This document shows, piece after piece, positions 47,029 to 55,287 of a stretch of 64,000 nucleotides of DNA. The notes beneath the pieces were generated by a model. The model did no database searches and was not told where the DNA came from. It was given only the letters and a program-made list of their open reading frames with translations. The stretch is from Acidimicrobiales bacterium. Its GTDB lineage: Bacteria; Actinomycetota; Acidimicrobiia; Acidimicrobiales; Bog-793. Where the stretch lies: assembly GCA_035294085.1 (NCBI GenBank), contig DATGLP010000019.1, positions 22,663 through 86,662 on the forward strand. Reading direction: 5' to 3'. A program made the position numbers and the translations under genes. The stretch's first letter is position 1. Each line of letters begins with the position of its first letter.

Positions 47029-47847
47029 ATGAGCCTCTACATCTTCCCGCCGGGCGACGACCCCGGCCCGAGCTTCGTCGACCTGATCCGTCGCGTCCAG
47101 GGTGTCGAGGGCGTCCCCGGGGCGCCCGAGGCCTTCGGTGGGCGCCTGCTCGGGGACGTGCGCCACGGGACGACGATCGTGGCGTTGCGCTACGCCGACG
47201 GCGTGGTCGTCGCCGGCGACCGGCGCGCGACCGAGGGCCCGAGCATCGCCCATCGGGCCATCGAGAAGGTCTTCCCTGCAGACCGCTACTCCGCGGTGGC
47301 GATCGCCGGCGCCGCGGGGCCGGCCCTCGAGATGGTCCGCCTCTTCCAGACGCAGCTCGAGCACTACGAGAAGGTCGAGGGCTCCGCCCTCAGCCTGGAG
47401 GGCAAGGCGAACCAGCTCGCGCAGCTCGTGCGGGCGCACCTGCCGATGGCGATGCAGGGGCTCGCCGTCGTGCCGCTGTTCGCGGGATGGGACACGCGCC
47501 GTCGACAGGGCCGGATCTTCACCTACGACGTCACCGGCGGCCGCTACGAGGAGGCGGACTACCACGCGACCGGCTCGGGGGGCCGGGACGCGAAGACGAC
47601 CGTGAAGCTCGGCTTTCGCGAGGGTCTGAGCAGGGACGAGGGCGTCGAGCTCGCGGTCGAGGCCCTCTTCCAGGCCGCCGACGAGGACGCGGCGACCGGC
47701 GGTCCGGACCCGGTGCGAGGCATCTACCCGATCGTCGCCGTCGTGGATGCCGACGGGTTCCAGGCCGTCGGCGACGAGGAGGTGGCGGCTCGCTTCGCTG
47801 CGGTGCTCGCGCGCCGTCCGGCGGTCGAGGGAGGTGACCGGCCATGA
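47029..47847 (+). CDS. prcB: 20S proteasome beta subunit
   Basis: A 272-residue precursor of the catalytic subunit. Cleavage after Gly47 of RHGTTIVAL exposes the nucleophile Thr48, leaving a 47-residue propeptide. The catalytic Asp/Lys pattern follows (VVVAGDRRATEG, then an AIEKVF lysine). SGGRDAKTTVK and the C-terminal VAVVDADGFQ are typical. Overlaps prcA by 4 bp (ATGA). Confidence 0.97.
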   Translation: MSLYIFPPGDDPGPSFVDLIRRVQGVEGVPGAPEAFGGRLLGDVRHGTTIVALRYADGVVVAGDRRATEGPSIAHRAIEKVFPADRYSAVAIAGAAGPALEMVRLFQTQLEHYEKVEGSALSLEGKANQLAQLVRAHLPMAMQGLAVVPLFAGWDTRRRQGRIFTYDVTGGRYEEADYHATGSGGRDAKTTVKLGFREGLSRDEGVELAVEALFQAADEDAATGGPDPVRGIYPIVAVVDADGFQAVGDEEVAARFAAVLARRPAVEGGDRP

Positions 47848-48521
47848 CGATGCCCTACTACGTCGCGCCCGAGCAGGTCATGAAGGACCGCGCGGAGTAT
47901 GCCCAGAAGGGCATCGCCCGAGGCCGTGCCCTCGTCGCGACCTCGTACGCGGGTGGCATCCTCATCGTCGCCGAGAACCCGTCGCGCACCTTGCACAAGA
48001 TCAGCGAGATCTACGACCGCGTCGCGTTCGCCGGCGTCGGCAAGTACAACGAGTTCGACCAGCTGCGCGTCGCGGGCATCCGGCACGCGGACACGAAGGG
48101 CTACGCCTACTCGCGCGAGGACGTCGACGCCCGCTCCCTCGCGAACCTCTACGCCCAGTACCTCGGCCAGGTCTTCACGCACGAGATGAAGCCGCTCGAG
48201 GTCGAGATCCTCGTCGCCGAGCTCGCCCTGTCAGGCGAGCACCGGCTCTACCACATCGCGTACGACGGCACGGTCGTCGACGAGGAGCGCTTCACCGTGC
48301 TCGGCGGCGACGCCGACGTCATCGCGGCGCGCTTCGCCGAGCGCTACGTCGAGGGGTGGTCGCTCGAGGAGGCGGTGCGTGCCTGTCGGGAGTGCCTGGC
48401 GGGGCCGGATCGCACGCTCGGTCCCGGCGACCTCGAGGTCGGTGTTCTGAGCGCCGAGAACGGCCGGCGGGCGTTCCGCCGCCTCGAGGGGGAGACGCTC
48501 AGCGCCCTCCTCGCCGCCTGA
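47844..48521 (+). CDS. prcA: 20S proteasome alpha subunit
   Basis: A 225-residue non-catalytic ring subunit that gates the core and docks Mpa. It starts MPYYVAPEQVMKDRAEYAQKGIARGRALVA, the family's gate and helix H0. ISEIYDRVAFAGVGKYNEFDQLR matches the alpha type. Translationally coupled to prcB. Its last 23 bp overlap the gene on the other strand. Confidence 0.96.
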   Translation: MTMPYYVAPEQVMKDRAEYAQKGIARGRALVATSYAGGILIVAENPSRTLHKISEIYDRVAFAGVGKYNEFDQLRVAGIRHADTKGYAYSREDVDARSLANLYAQYLGQVFTHEMKPLEVEILVAELALSGEHRLYHIAYDGTVVDEERFTVLGGDADVIAARFAERYVEGWSLEEAVRACRECLAGPDRTLGPGDLEVGVLSAENGRRAFRRLEGETLSALLAA

Positions 48522-48798
48522 GACGGCGCCAGCGCTTCCCGCGTGACCGGGACCGCCGCCGGGTCGGCCCGCGCCCGCCGAAGGCGGCGTCCACCGCGTC
48601 CGCGAGGAGGATCTGGCGTGCGAGGTCGGCGTCGTCCTGGCGGACGAGGACGTCCACCTCGCCGGGGAGCGGGTAGGGTCCCTCGGCGAGGCCGCGCAGC
48701 TCCACCGCGATCCCCTCGGCCGACAGACGTGCCGCGATGACGCGCCCCTGGAAGGACCCGGCCGCGGTGGTGACGCGCACGAGGGGGGCTCGTTCCAT
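48499..48798 (-). CDS. DUF2007-like small protein
   Basis: A 99-residue protein. Residues 5-70 (LVRVTTAAGSFQGRVIAARLSAEGI ... PYPLPGEVDVLVRQDDADLARQILL) resemble the small ferredoxin-fold signal-transducing DUF2007 domain found in actinobacteria. The tail is strongly basic (RRRSRSRGKRWRRLRRR). Start ATG at 48798 has a TATCCT -10 6 nt upstream. It sits antisense between prcA and pafA, overlapping the prcA 3' end by 23 bp. Confidence 0.7.
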   Translation of the reverse strand: MERAPLVRVTTAAGSFQGRVIAARLSAEGIAVELRGLAEGPYPLPGEVDVLVRQDDADLARQILLADAVDAAFGGRGPTRRRSRSRGKRWRRLRRRGGR

Positions 48799-48804
48799 GG
48801 CGGG

Positions 48805-48810
48805 AGGATA
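48805..48810 (-). promoter_or_regulatory. -10 element of the DUF2007-like gene
   Basis: TATCCT on the minus strand, 6 nt before the ATG at 48798. Confidence 0.55.
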
Positions 48811-48847
48811 CTGCGGCCCGAGCGGCCCGCCGCGCCCGGACCGACAC

Positions 48848-48853
48848 TAGGTT
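48848..48853 (+). promoter_or_regulatory. -10 element of pafA
   Basis: TAGGTT, 6 nt before the GTG at 48860. Confidence 0.55.
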
Positions 48854-48859
48854 GGCCTC

Positions 48860-50218
48860 GTGGAGCGTCGGATCTTCGGCCTCGAGAACGAGTACGGCGT
48901 GACGTGCACGCTGCGCGGCCAGCGCCGGCTCTCGCCGGACGAGGTCGCCCGGTACCTCTTCCGGCGGGTGGTCTCCTGGGGACGCTCCTCGAACGTGTTC
49001 CTCGAGAACGGCGCCCGGCTCTACCTCGACGTCGGGAGCCACCCGGAGTACGCGACGCCCGAGTGCGACTCGATCGACGAGCTCGTCGCGCACGACAAGG
49101 CCGGCGAGCGGATCCTCGAGGGCCTCGTCGTGTCGGCCGAGGCGCGCCTGCGCGACGAGGGGATCCGCGGCGTCGTCTACCTGTTCAAGAACAACACCGA
49201 CTCGGCGGGCAACTCCTACGGCTGCCACGAGAACTACCTGACCAGCCGCCGCGACGACTTCGCCCACTACGCCGAGGTGCTCATCCCGTTCCTCGTGTCC
49301 CGCCAGATCTACGCCGGCGCTGGCAAGGTGCTCCAGACCGCCCGGGGGGCGATGTACTGCATCAGCCAGCGCGCCGAGCACATCTGGGAGGGGGTGTCGT
49401 CGGCGACGACGCGCAGCAGGCCGATCATCAACACCCGCGACGAGCCGCACGCGGACGCCGAGCGTTACCGCCGGCTCCACGTCATCGTCGGGGACTCGAA
49501 CATGAGCGAGTACGCCACCTTCTTGAAGGTGGGTGCCACGAGCATCCTGCTGCGCATGCTGGAGGACCCTGCGGTCGTGCTCAGGGACATGACCTTGGAG
49601 AACCCGATCCGGGCGATCAGGGAGATAAGCCACGACACCACCCTGCGCCGGCGGGTCCGCCTGGCCAACGGCAGGGAGGCCAGCGCCTTGGAGATCCAGT
49701 CCGAGTACTACGAGAGGGCGAGGCGCTACCAGGAGACCAAGGGGCTGTCCCCGCTCGAGGACCGGGCGTTGGACATGTGGGAGCACTGCCTGTCGGGGCT
49801 GGCCAAGGACCCTTGGTCGCTGGACCGCGAGTGCGACTGGGTGATCAAGCACCAACTGATCGAGCGCTACCGCGCCCGCCACCAGATGGCGCTCACCCAT
49901 CCCAAGGTGGCGCTCATCGACCTGCAGTACCACGACGTGAGCCGCCAGCGGGGCCTCTTCTACAAGCTGCAGCGCGAGAACCTCGTCGACCGCACGTGCA
50001 CCGACGAGGCGATCGAGACGGCGATGGACGAGCCTCCCCAGACGACGAGGGCGAAGCTGCGGGGAGAGTTCATCCGCCGGGCGAAGGAACGCCGGCGGGA
50101 CTTCACCGTCGACTGGGTGCACCTCAAGCTCAACGACCAGGCGCAGCGCACGGTGCTCTGCAAGGATCCCTTCAAGTACCGCGACGAACGGGTCGAGAAG
50201 CTCATCGCCTCCCTGTAG
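48860..50218 (+). CDS. pafA: Pup-protein ligase PafA
   Basis: A 452-residue ligase attaching the C-terminal Glu of Pup to substrate lysines with ATP. It starts [12 protein letters not shown] (metal-binding Glu). The catalytic Asp57 is in [30 protein letters not shown] and [23 protein letters not shown] form the nucleotide site. Codon use changes inside this gene: from about 49.5 kb AGG, TTG and one ATA (49625) appear, unlike the first half and the genes to the left. pafB follows after 4 bp. Confidence 0.96.
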   Translation: MERRIFGLENEYGVTCTLRGQRRLSPDEVARYLFRRVVSWGRSSNVFLENGARLYLDVGSHPEYATPECDSIDELVAHDKAGERILEGLVVSAEARLRDEGIRGVVYLFKNNTDSAGNSYGCHENYLTSRRDDFAHYAEVLIPFLVSRQIYAGAGKVLQTARGAMYCISQRAEHIWEGVSSATTRSRPIINTRDEPHADAERYRRLHVIVGDSNMSEYATFLKVGATSILLRMLEDPAVVLRDMTLENPIRAIREISHDTTLRRRVRLANGREASALEIQSEYYERARRYQETKGLSPLEDRALDMWEHCLSGLAKDPWSLDRECDWVIKHQLIERYRARHQMALTHPKVALIDLQYHDVSRQRGLFYKLQRENLVDRTCTDEAIETAMDEPPQTTRAKLRGEFIRRAKERRRDFTVDWVHLKLNDQAQRTVLCKDPFKYRDERVEKLIASL

Positions 50219-50222
50219 GCCA

Positions 50223-51146
50223 GTGGACCGTCTCGAACGACTGGTGAACCTGGTGGCGGCGCTGATCGACACCCCCCGGCCGCTGACCAGGCGGGAGATC
50301 GCCGAACGCACCCCGGGCTACTCGGATGACCCGGCTGCGGCCCGCAGGAACTTCGAGCGGGACAAGGAGCTGCTTCGCCAGATGGGCTTCCCCGTGGTGG
50401 TGGAGGCGCCCAGCGGCGACCACTCGGAGGAGGTCGGCTACCGGATCCCCCGGGAGCAGTACGAGCTGCCCGACCCGGGGCTCGACGAGCGGGAGCTCGA
50501 AGCCCTCCGCCTGGCGGCGTCGGCGGTGCAGCTGGACTCCGAGTGGGGCGGCGACGCGGCCGTGGCCGCCCTCAGGAAGCTCGGGGGGGCTGTGGGTGCG
50601 GGCGAGCCGGGGGTGGCCGCCGCCCTGCCCGGCGACGAGCGGGCGGCGGTGGCGCTGGCCGCGGTGGGGGAGCGGCGCAGGGTCCGGTTCGTCTATCGCG
50701 GCGAGGAGCGCACCGTCGACCCCTGGCGCGTCTCTTTCCACCGGGGCCACTGGTACCTCGCCGGATTCGACCACGACCGCGCTGCCGAGCGGCTCTACCG
50801 CTTGGACCGGGTGGACGGCGAGCTTCGCCCGGACGGGCCGGGGGGCGCCTTCGAGCGCCCTCCGGCTGCCAAGGCCCGGCCCCCCATGCCGTGGCAGCTC
50901 GGCGACGGCGAGCCGGTCACGGCCGTACTGCTGGTAGACGCTGTCCAGGCCCGCTGGGCCCGCCAGGAGCTCGGCGACGCAGCGGAGGAGGAGGTCCGTC
51001 CCGACGGCTCGACCGTCTTTCGGGTCGAGGTGACCAACCGCGACGCCTTCCGCAGCTTCGTGCTGGGCTTCCTCGAGCACGCCGAGGTGCTCGGACCGCC
51101 CGACCTGCGCGCCGAGCTGGTCGCCTGGCTGGAGTCAGTGGCGTGA
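50223..51146 (+). CDS. pafB: WYL-domain transcriptional regulator PafB
   Basis: A 307-residue regulator with an N-terminal winged helix-turn-helix (ERLVNLVAALIDTPRPLTRREIAERTPGY) and a WYL domain from about 140 (RVSFHRGHWYLAGFDHDRAAERLYRLDRV). With PafC it forms the PafBC activator that in mycobacteria switches on DNA-damage genes independently of LexA. Translationally coupled to pafC by GTGA. Confidence 0.93.
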   Translation: MDRLERLVNLVAALIDTPRPLTRREIAERTPGYSDDPAAARRNFERDKELLRQMGFPVVVEAPSGDHSEEVGYRIPREQYELPDPGLDERELEALRLAASAVQLDSEWGGDAAVAALRKLGGAVGAGEPGVAAALPGDERAAVALAAVGERRRVRFVYRGEERTVDPWRVSFHRGHWYLAGFDHDRAAERLYRLDRVDGELRPDGPGGAFERPPAAKARPPMPWQLGDGEPVTAVLLVDAVQARWARQELGDAAEEEVRPDGSTVFRVEVTNRDAFRSFVLGFLEHAEVLGPPDLRAELVAWLESVA

Positions 51147-52084
51147 GCCGCCCTCCTGCCGACGCCCGGCTCGGGCGTCTCCTGGCGATCGTGCCGTGGA
51201 TCGCCGCCCGCGACGGCCCGACGGTGGAGGAGGTGTGCAGACGTTTCAGAGTCGACGAGGACGAGCTGGTCGCCGACCTGAACTTGCTGTTCCTCTGCGG
51301 GGTGCACCCTTTCACCCCCGACGTCCTGGTAGACGTCACCTTCTCCGACGGCCGGGTGTGGATCGGGATGGCGGACTGGTTCCGCCGGCCGTTGCGCCTC
51401 ACCCCCCAGGAGGCGCTGGCTCTCGTCAGCGCCGGCCACGCCTTCCTGTCCCTCCCCGGTGCCGACGCCTCCGGGGCCCTCGCCACCGCCTTGGAGAAGC
51501 TCGAGACGGTGCTCGGCATCGGGCCCGGTGAGGGCATCGACGTCGAGCTGGCCGGCGCGCCCCCCGCCGTCCTCGACGCCCTCCGCGAAGCGTGCCGGGA
51601 TCGGCGCAAGGTACGGATCGGGTACTACTCCTACGGGCGCGACGGCCACAGCGAGCGGGTGGTGCAACCCTGGCAGGTGTTCAACGCCGGCGGTCAGTGG
51701 TACCTCTCGGCCTGGTGCGAGGAGGCCCGCGGCGAGCGGACCTTCCGCGTCGACCGCATCACCTCCCACGAGGTCACCTCGGACGGCTTCGACCCTCCGG
51801 CGCGCCCCGGCGGTACACCCGCCGCCTACAAGCCGGGTGAGGAAGACCCCGTGTGGGTGGTGGACCTCGACCCTCCGGCCTTCTGGGTGGCCGAGAGCTA
51901 CCCGCACGACAGCGTCGAGGCGGCGCCCGGAGGTGGGCTCCGGGTGACCTTCAGATCGGGCGAGCCGGCCTGGGTGGAGCGCATCCTGCTGCGGGCGGGC
52001 CGCCACGCCCGGGTGGTGCAGGGCGACCCTTCCCTGGCCTCCGGGGCGGCCCGCAGGATCCTCGCGCGCTACCGGGTCCGCTGA
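51143..52084 (+). CDS. pafC: WYL-domain transcriptional regulator PafC
   Basis: A 313-residue partner of PafB with the same plan: an N-terminal HTH-like region (LLAIVPWIAARDGPTVEEVCRRFRV), a middle helical part, and a WYL domain (VVQPWQVFNAGGQWYLSAWCEEARGERTFRVDRI). Adjacent pafB-pafC genes are the usual actinobacterial state. Starts with GTG at 51143 overlapping the pafB stop. Confidence 0.93.
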   Translation: MSRPPADARLGRLLAIVPWIAARDGPTVEEVCRRFRVDEDELVADLNLLFLCGVHPFTPDVLVDVTFSDGRVWIGMADWFRRPLRLTPQEALALVSAGHAFLSLPGADASGALATALEKLETVLGIGPGEGIDVELAGAPPAVLDALREACRDRRKVRIGYYSYGRDGHSERVVQPWQVFNAGGQWYLSAWCEEARGERTFRVDRITSHEVTSDGFDPPARPGGTPAAYKPGEEDPVWVVDLDPPAFWVAESYPHDSVEAAPGGGLRVTFRSGEPAWVERILLRAGRHARVVQGDPSLASGAARRILARYRVR

Positions 52085-52139
52085 GAGAACGGGGCCTTTG
52101 CCGCCCGGTGGGTGACGGCCGGGTGGCGCAGCGGACGGG

Positions 52140-52145
52140 TAGGGT
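52140..52145 (+). promoter_or_regulatory. -10 element of lepB
   Basis: TAGGGT, 8 nt before the GTG at 52154, which decides the lepB start. Confidence 0.5.
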
Positions 52146-52153
52146 ACCCCGTC

Positions 52154-52765
52154 GTGTTCGAGCAGGGAGGACCGGCGGGAGCCCGTACCAGCCCTGCCAG
52201 CGGGGAGGGGGCACCGGCCCCCCGGCACGCCAGGAGAAGGGGCCCGGACCGGCGGGCTGTCCTCGAGTGGGTGGCGATCCTCGCCGCCGCGGTGCTGGCG
52301 GCGTTCCTGCTGCGCACCTACGTCGTCCAGCCCTACTACATACCGTCGGCGTCGATGTACCCGACCCTCAAGGTCGGCGACAAGGTGCTGGTCAACAAGC
52401 TCGCCTACGACTTCCACCCGGTTCACCGCGGCGACGTGATCGTGTTCCGGAAGCCGCCCGGCGAGTACAGCGCCAACATCACCGACCTGATCAAGCGGGT
52501 GATCGGCCTGCCCGGCGAGACGATCTCGGCTCACGGCGGCTCCGTGTACATAAACGGCCGGAAGCTCGCCGAGCCCTGGCTGCCACGCGGCGTGACGACC
52601 GGCGCCTTCGGACCGGTCCACATACCCAAAGGCGACTATTTCGTGATGGGGGACAACCGGGGAGACTCCGAGGATTCGCGCGCCATCGGCCCCATCTCCG
52701 GCAAGCTCATCGTCGGGCGGGCTTTCCTCATCGTCTGGCCACCGAGCCAGATAGGCACCCTCTAG
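52154..52765 (+). CDS. lepB: Signal peptidase I
   Basis: A 203-residue membrane protease that removes signal peptides. One transmembrane helix (about 36-54) follows a basic N-terminus. The catalytic Ser67 lies in IPSASMYPTL and the general-base Lys114 in DLIKRVIGLPGE. GDNRGDSEDSRAIGPI is the conserved box E. I chose the GTG at 52154 from the TAGGGT -10 upstream; the frame is open to 52112. Four ATA codons occur, unlike genes left of 49 kb. It ends 4 bp into the convergent GDPD gene. Confidence 0.93.
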   Translation: MFEQGGPAGARTSPASGEGAPAPRHARRRGPDRRAVLEWVAILAAAVLAAFLLRTYVVQPYYIPSASMYPTLKVGDKVLVNKLAYDFHPVHRGDVIVFRKPPGEYSANITDLIKRVIGLPGETISAHGGSVYINGRKLAEPWLPRGVTTGAFGPVHIPKGDYFVMGDNRGDSEDSRAIGPISGKLIVGRAFLIVWPPSQIGTL

Positions 52766-53490
52766 GCGCGGGCAACAGCGGCCCTCGAGATGGCGGCCAC
52801 CATCCGCTCCACATGGTCGCTGTAGACGGCGTCGACGCCGAAACCCAGCAGGCGGTCCAGCACCTCGGCGGTCTGGCCGTCCCACGCGAACGCCAGCACC
52901 CCCGCCGAACGCGCCTCCCTGACCAGATCGGCGTCCCACTGCGAGGCGTGCAGGTTGAGGGCGTCTATGCCGGCGGCCGCCAGTGCCGACACCCGGGCGG
53001 AGAGCCCTTCCTTCATCCAGTGCAGGTTGGACGACTCGACCAGGTGCACCTCGGGGGCGGCCCGCCGCCATGCGGCCATCGGCCGCCAGTCGTGGTAGCA
53101 AAGCCACAAGCGCCCGGCGGCGCCGTGGCGACGGGCCGTGTCGAGCACTGCCGGCAGCGCCGCGGCGTCCTTCACGTCGAGGGAAAGCTCGAACCCGGCG
53201 CCGCAGCGCTCGTAGAGCTCGGCGAGGGATGGGATGTGCGCCGGCAGCGAAGAGCGCTCCTGGGCGGAGATAGCCCGGTGGCGCCACGGCGGACCGGTCA
53301 CCCCGTCGTGGTCGAGGACCACCACCCCGTCGGCGGTCAGCCAGGCGTCGCTCTCCAACCCGGAGGCGCCGAGCTCGAGAGCACGGGTGAAAGCGTCGAT
53401 GGTGTTTTCCCGCCGCTCGGCGCGCGCCCCCCGGTGGGCGAAGCCGATGGGGAGCCTCGGGGGGATGGGCGTTGTCGTGTTTTTCCGCAT
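52762..53490 (-). CDS. Glycerophosphodiester phosphodiesterase
   Basis: A 242-residue TIM-barrel enzyme that hydrolyses glycerophosphodiesters from phospholipid turnover. The metal/catalytic residues are His19-Arg20-Gly21 (AHRGARAERRENT), Glu28-Asn29-Thr30, Glu46 and Asp48, and His61 (LDHDGV). No signal peptide, so cytoplasmic. GGAG sits 3-6 nt before the ATG. Converges with lepB. Confidence 0.88.
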   Translation of the reverse strand: MRKNTTTPIPPRLPIGFAHRGARAERRENTIDAFTRALELGASGLESDAWLTADGVVVLDHDGVTGPPWRHRAISAQERSSLPAHIPSLAELYERCGAGFELSLDVKDAAALPAVLDTARRHGAAGRLWLCYHDWRPMAAWRRAAPEVHLVESSNLHWMKEGLSARVSALAAAGIDALNLHASQWDADLVREARSAGVLAFAWDGQTAEVLDRLLGFGVDAVYSDHVERMVAAISRAAVARA

Positions 53491-53547
53491 TGTCTCCTGC
53501 TGTCGGGAGCGGGTCGCTCAAGGCCCGGAGCCGGCCGCCCGATGCAC

Positions 53548-53553
53548 CATAAT
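53548..53553. promoter_or_regulatory. -10-like CATAAT between GDPD and the zinc-ribbon gene
   Basis: CATAAT abuts the GTG at 53554, and its complement ATTATG also resembles a -10 for the divergent GDPD gene. If this is the plus-strand -10, translation would start downstream of 53554. Confidence 0.3.
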
Positions 53554-53913
53554 GTGAGCCGTACCCGCCGGAAGAGCACCGCCGCGATCGTGCGGGCCAC
53601 CTGCCCCACCTGCGGCGACGTCGAGCTCGGGGTGGAGGACGTGCAGGTGCAGACCTGCGTGACCACCGCCCAGTCGACCTACTCGTTCCGTTGCCCCTTC
53701 TGCAGCTTCATCGTCAACAAGCAGGCCAGCGAGTCTGTGGTCGCCTCGCTCACCTCGGCGGGTTCGGCGCTGGTCGCCTGGACCTTGCCGGCCGAGCTGG
53801 CGGAGCCCAAGAGCGGACCGAGGATCACCCACGACGACATCCTCGAGTTCCACCTGGCGTTGGAGAGCGGCGGCTGGCGCTCCGAGTTGGACGCCCTCGC
53901 CGCGAGGGGCTAG
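53554..53913 (+). CDS. Small zinc-ribbon protein of unknown function
   Basis: A 119-residue protein with two CxxC pairs (CPTCGDVELG and RCPFCSFIVN) separated by about 35 residues including VQVQTCVTTAQST, a zinc-ribbon layout. The C-terminal half (DILEFHLALESGGWRSELDAL) is helical. The start is uncertain: ATG at 53542, GTG at 53554 or GTG at 53590. It lies in the pafC-tat interval where mycobacteria have no such gene. No function assigned. Confidence 0.7.
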   Translation: MSRTRRKSTAAIVRATCPTCGDVELGVEDVQVQTCVTTAQSTYSFRCPFCSFIVNKQASESVVASLTSAGSALVAWTLPAELAEPKSGPRITHDDILEFHLALESGGWRSELDALAARG

Positions 53914-53923
53914 AACCGCTTCC

Positions 53924-54076
53924 GTGCACCTTTCCGCCGCGTGGCTCGCGCCCCTGGGCGTCGGAGCGGCCGGCGCGGCGGCCCTCGCGGTCGCTGCGGC
54001 CAGGCTGCGCTCGGAGGTCGCCGCGCTGCAGAGATCGATGCGGCCCCTGCGGTTCAAGGAGCCGTCCCGCAAGTAG
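53924..54076 (+). CDS. 50-residue single-span membrane micro-protein upstream of tatB
   Basis: The frame starts with GTG at 53924, 10 bp after the zinc-ribbon gene, and ends with TAG at 54074-54076. The product has one hydrophobic helix (about residues 4-26, Ala/Gly/Val rich), then a helix with RLRSEVAALQRSMRPLRF and a basic end. Codon third positions are strongly G/C, as in real genes here. Its stop codon is also the first half of the tatB -10 (TAGACT). Function unknown; a Tat-related role is only a positional guess. Confidence 0.5.
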   Translation: MHLSAAWLAPLGVGAAGAAALAVAAARLRSEVAALQRSMRPLRFKEPSRK

Positions 54077-54079
54077 ACT
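54074..54079 (+). promoter_or_regulatory. -10 element of tatB
   Basis: TAGACT, 7 nt before the GTG at 54087. Its TAG is the stop codon of the preceding micro-ORF. Confidence 0.55.
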
Positions 54080-54086
54080 CGCGTGC

Positions 54087-54479
54087 GTGCTGGATCTGAG
54101 CCCCGAGAAGCTGTTCGTTCTCGGTGTGCTGGCGATGCTCGTCCTCGGGCCAGAGAGGCTTCCTTCCGCTGCCCGCACCCTCGGCCGGTGGCTGGGGCAG
54201 CTCAGGTCGATGTCCTCGTCTTTCCAGGAGGAGGTCCGCCAGGCTCTTCACGAACCGGAGGCGGCGATCAGCCAGGCGGTGGCCGAGCTGCGCCCCGCAC
54301 AGATCCGCCGCAACGTCCGCCAAGCGGTCACGTCGACCCTCGCCCCGCCGGCGGCCCCTTCTGCGCCTGCAGCGCCGGAAGCCTCGGTCGTGCCGCTGGC
54401 GGCTCCCGGCGGGCCCACAGCGGGTCCTGGGATCCCCGCCGGGCCGGCCGGCCATCCTGACGACCCCGCTTTGAACTGA
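54087..54479 (+). CDS. tatB: Twin-arginine translocase subunit TatB
   Basis: A 130-residue membrane protein. A single N-terminal helix (about 8-20) ends in LGPERLPSAARTLGRWLGQLRSM, the TatB hallmark (TatA has FGxxKLP instead). An amphipathic helix and a long charged/coiled region follow (to about 80), then a Pro/Ala-rich tail. With TatC it forms the receptor for folded proteins with RR signal peptides. tatC begins 7 bp later; tatA must be elsewhere. Confidence 0.88.
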   Translation: MLDLSPEKLFVLGVLAMLVLGPERLPSAARTLGRWLGQLRSMSSSFQEEVRQALHEPEAAISQAVAELRPAQIRRNVRQAVTSTLAPPAAPSAPAAPEASVVPLAAPGGPTAGPGIPAGPAGHPDDPALN

Positions 54480-54486
54480 AGGCCCG

Positions 54487-55287
54487 GTGGCCCTTTTAGA
54501 AGACCCGATCGCCGGCGGAGGGGAAGCGTCCGGGCAGGCCGACGCGACGGCTCCCGAGCCGGGGACGATGACCCTCTACGAGCACCTCGCCGAGCTTCGC
54601 CGGCGCCTGGTGGTGGCGATCCTCGCCGTCGGGGTCGCCGCGGTGGTCGTGTGGTTCCTCTACAACTCGATCGTCCACTTCATGCTCCAGCCCTACCACG
54701 ACTTCCTGGTCAGCCACCGGGCGAAGAACATCACCAACGGCCAGCTGGTCATAACCGGGCCGCTCGAGGGGTTCACGACCCGGCTCAAGGTCTCCGTCTA
54801 CGGGGGAGCGGCGCTGGCGTCGCCGGTCGTGCTGTGGGAGCTGTGGAGGTTCATAACCCCGGCGCTCTACAAGAACGAGAAGCGCTACGTGCTGCCCTTC
54901 TTCGCCGCGGGCATGGTCCTCTTCGCCGGCGGGGTGGCCACCGCCGTGCTCGTGTTCCCAAAGGCGATCGACTGGCTGATCAGCGTCAGCGGCACCGGGA
55001 TCGTCCCCCTCTTCTCCCCGTCCAGGTACTTCACCTTGTACATGGCCATGTGCCTGGTCTTCGGAGCGGTGTTCATGTACCCGCTGGTGCTGGTGTTCCT
55101 CGAGCTCGTCGAGGTGGTCCCCAGCTCCACTTGGAGGCGCTGGAGGCGCCCGGCGATCGTGGTGATCTGCATCGTGGCGGCGGTGATCACCCCTAGCAGC
55201 GACCCGTTCTCGTTCCTGGCGATGGCGGTGCCGATGCTGGTGCTCTACGAGGCGAGCATCGTGGTGGGCCGGCTGCTCAAGAAGTGA
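54487..55287 (+). CDS. tatC: Twin-arginine translocase subunit TatC
   Basis: A 266-residue polytopic membrane protein with about six helices. Conserved elements are MTLYEHLAELRRRLVVAI at the cytoplasmic N-end, ALASPVVLWELWRFITPALYKNEKRY (the Glu in the first periplasmic/cytoplasmic loop) and FGAVFMYPLVLVFL. A 27-residue tail precedes the conserved start. Overlaps helY by 4 bp. Confidence 0.95.
   Translation: MALLEDPIAGGGEASGQADATAPEPGTMTLYEHLAELRRRLVVAILAVGVAAVVVWFLYNSIVHFMLQPYHDFLVSHRAKNITNGQLVITGPLEGFTTRLKVSVYGGAALASPVVLWELWRFITPALYKNEKRYVLPFFAAGMVLFAGGVATAVLVFPKAIDWLISVSGTGIVPLFSPSRYFTLYMAMCLVFGAVFMYPLVLVFLELVEVVPSSTWRRWRRPAIVVICIVAAVITPSSDPFSFLAMAVPMLVLYEASIVVGRLLKK

Noticed and set aside
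54087..54479. Calling this gene tatA.
   Set aside because: The helix ends in LGPERLP and the protein is 130 residues with a long tail, both TatB traits; TatA normally has an FGxxKLP hinge and is shorter.
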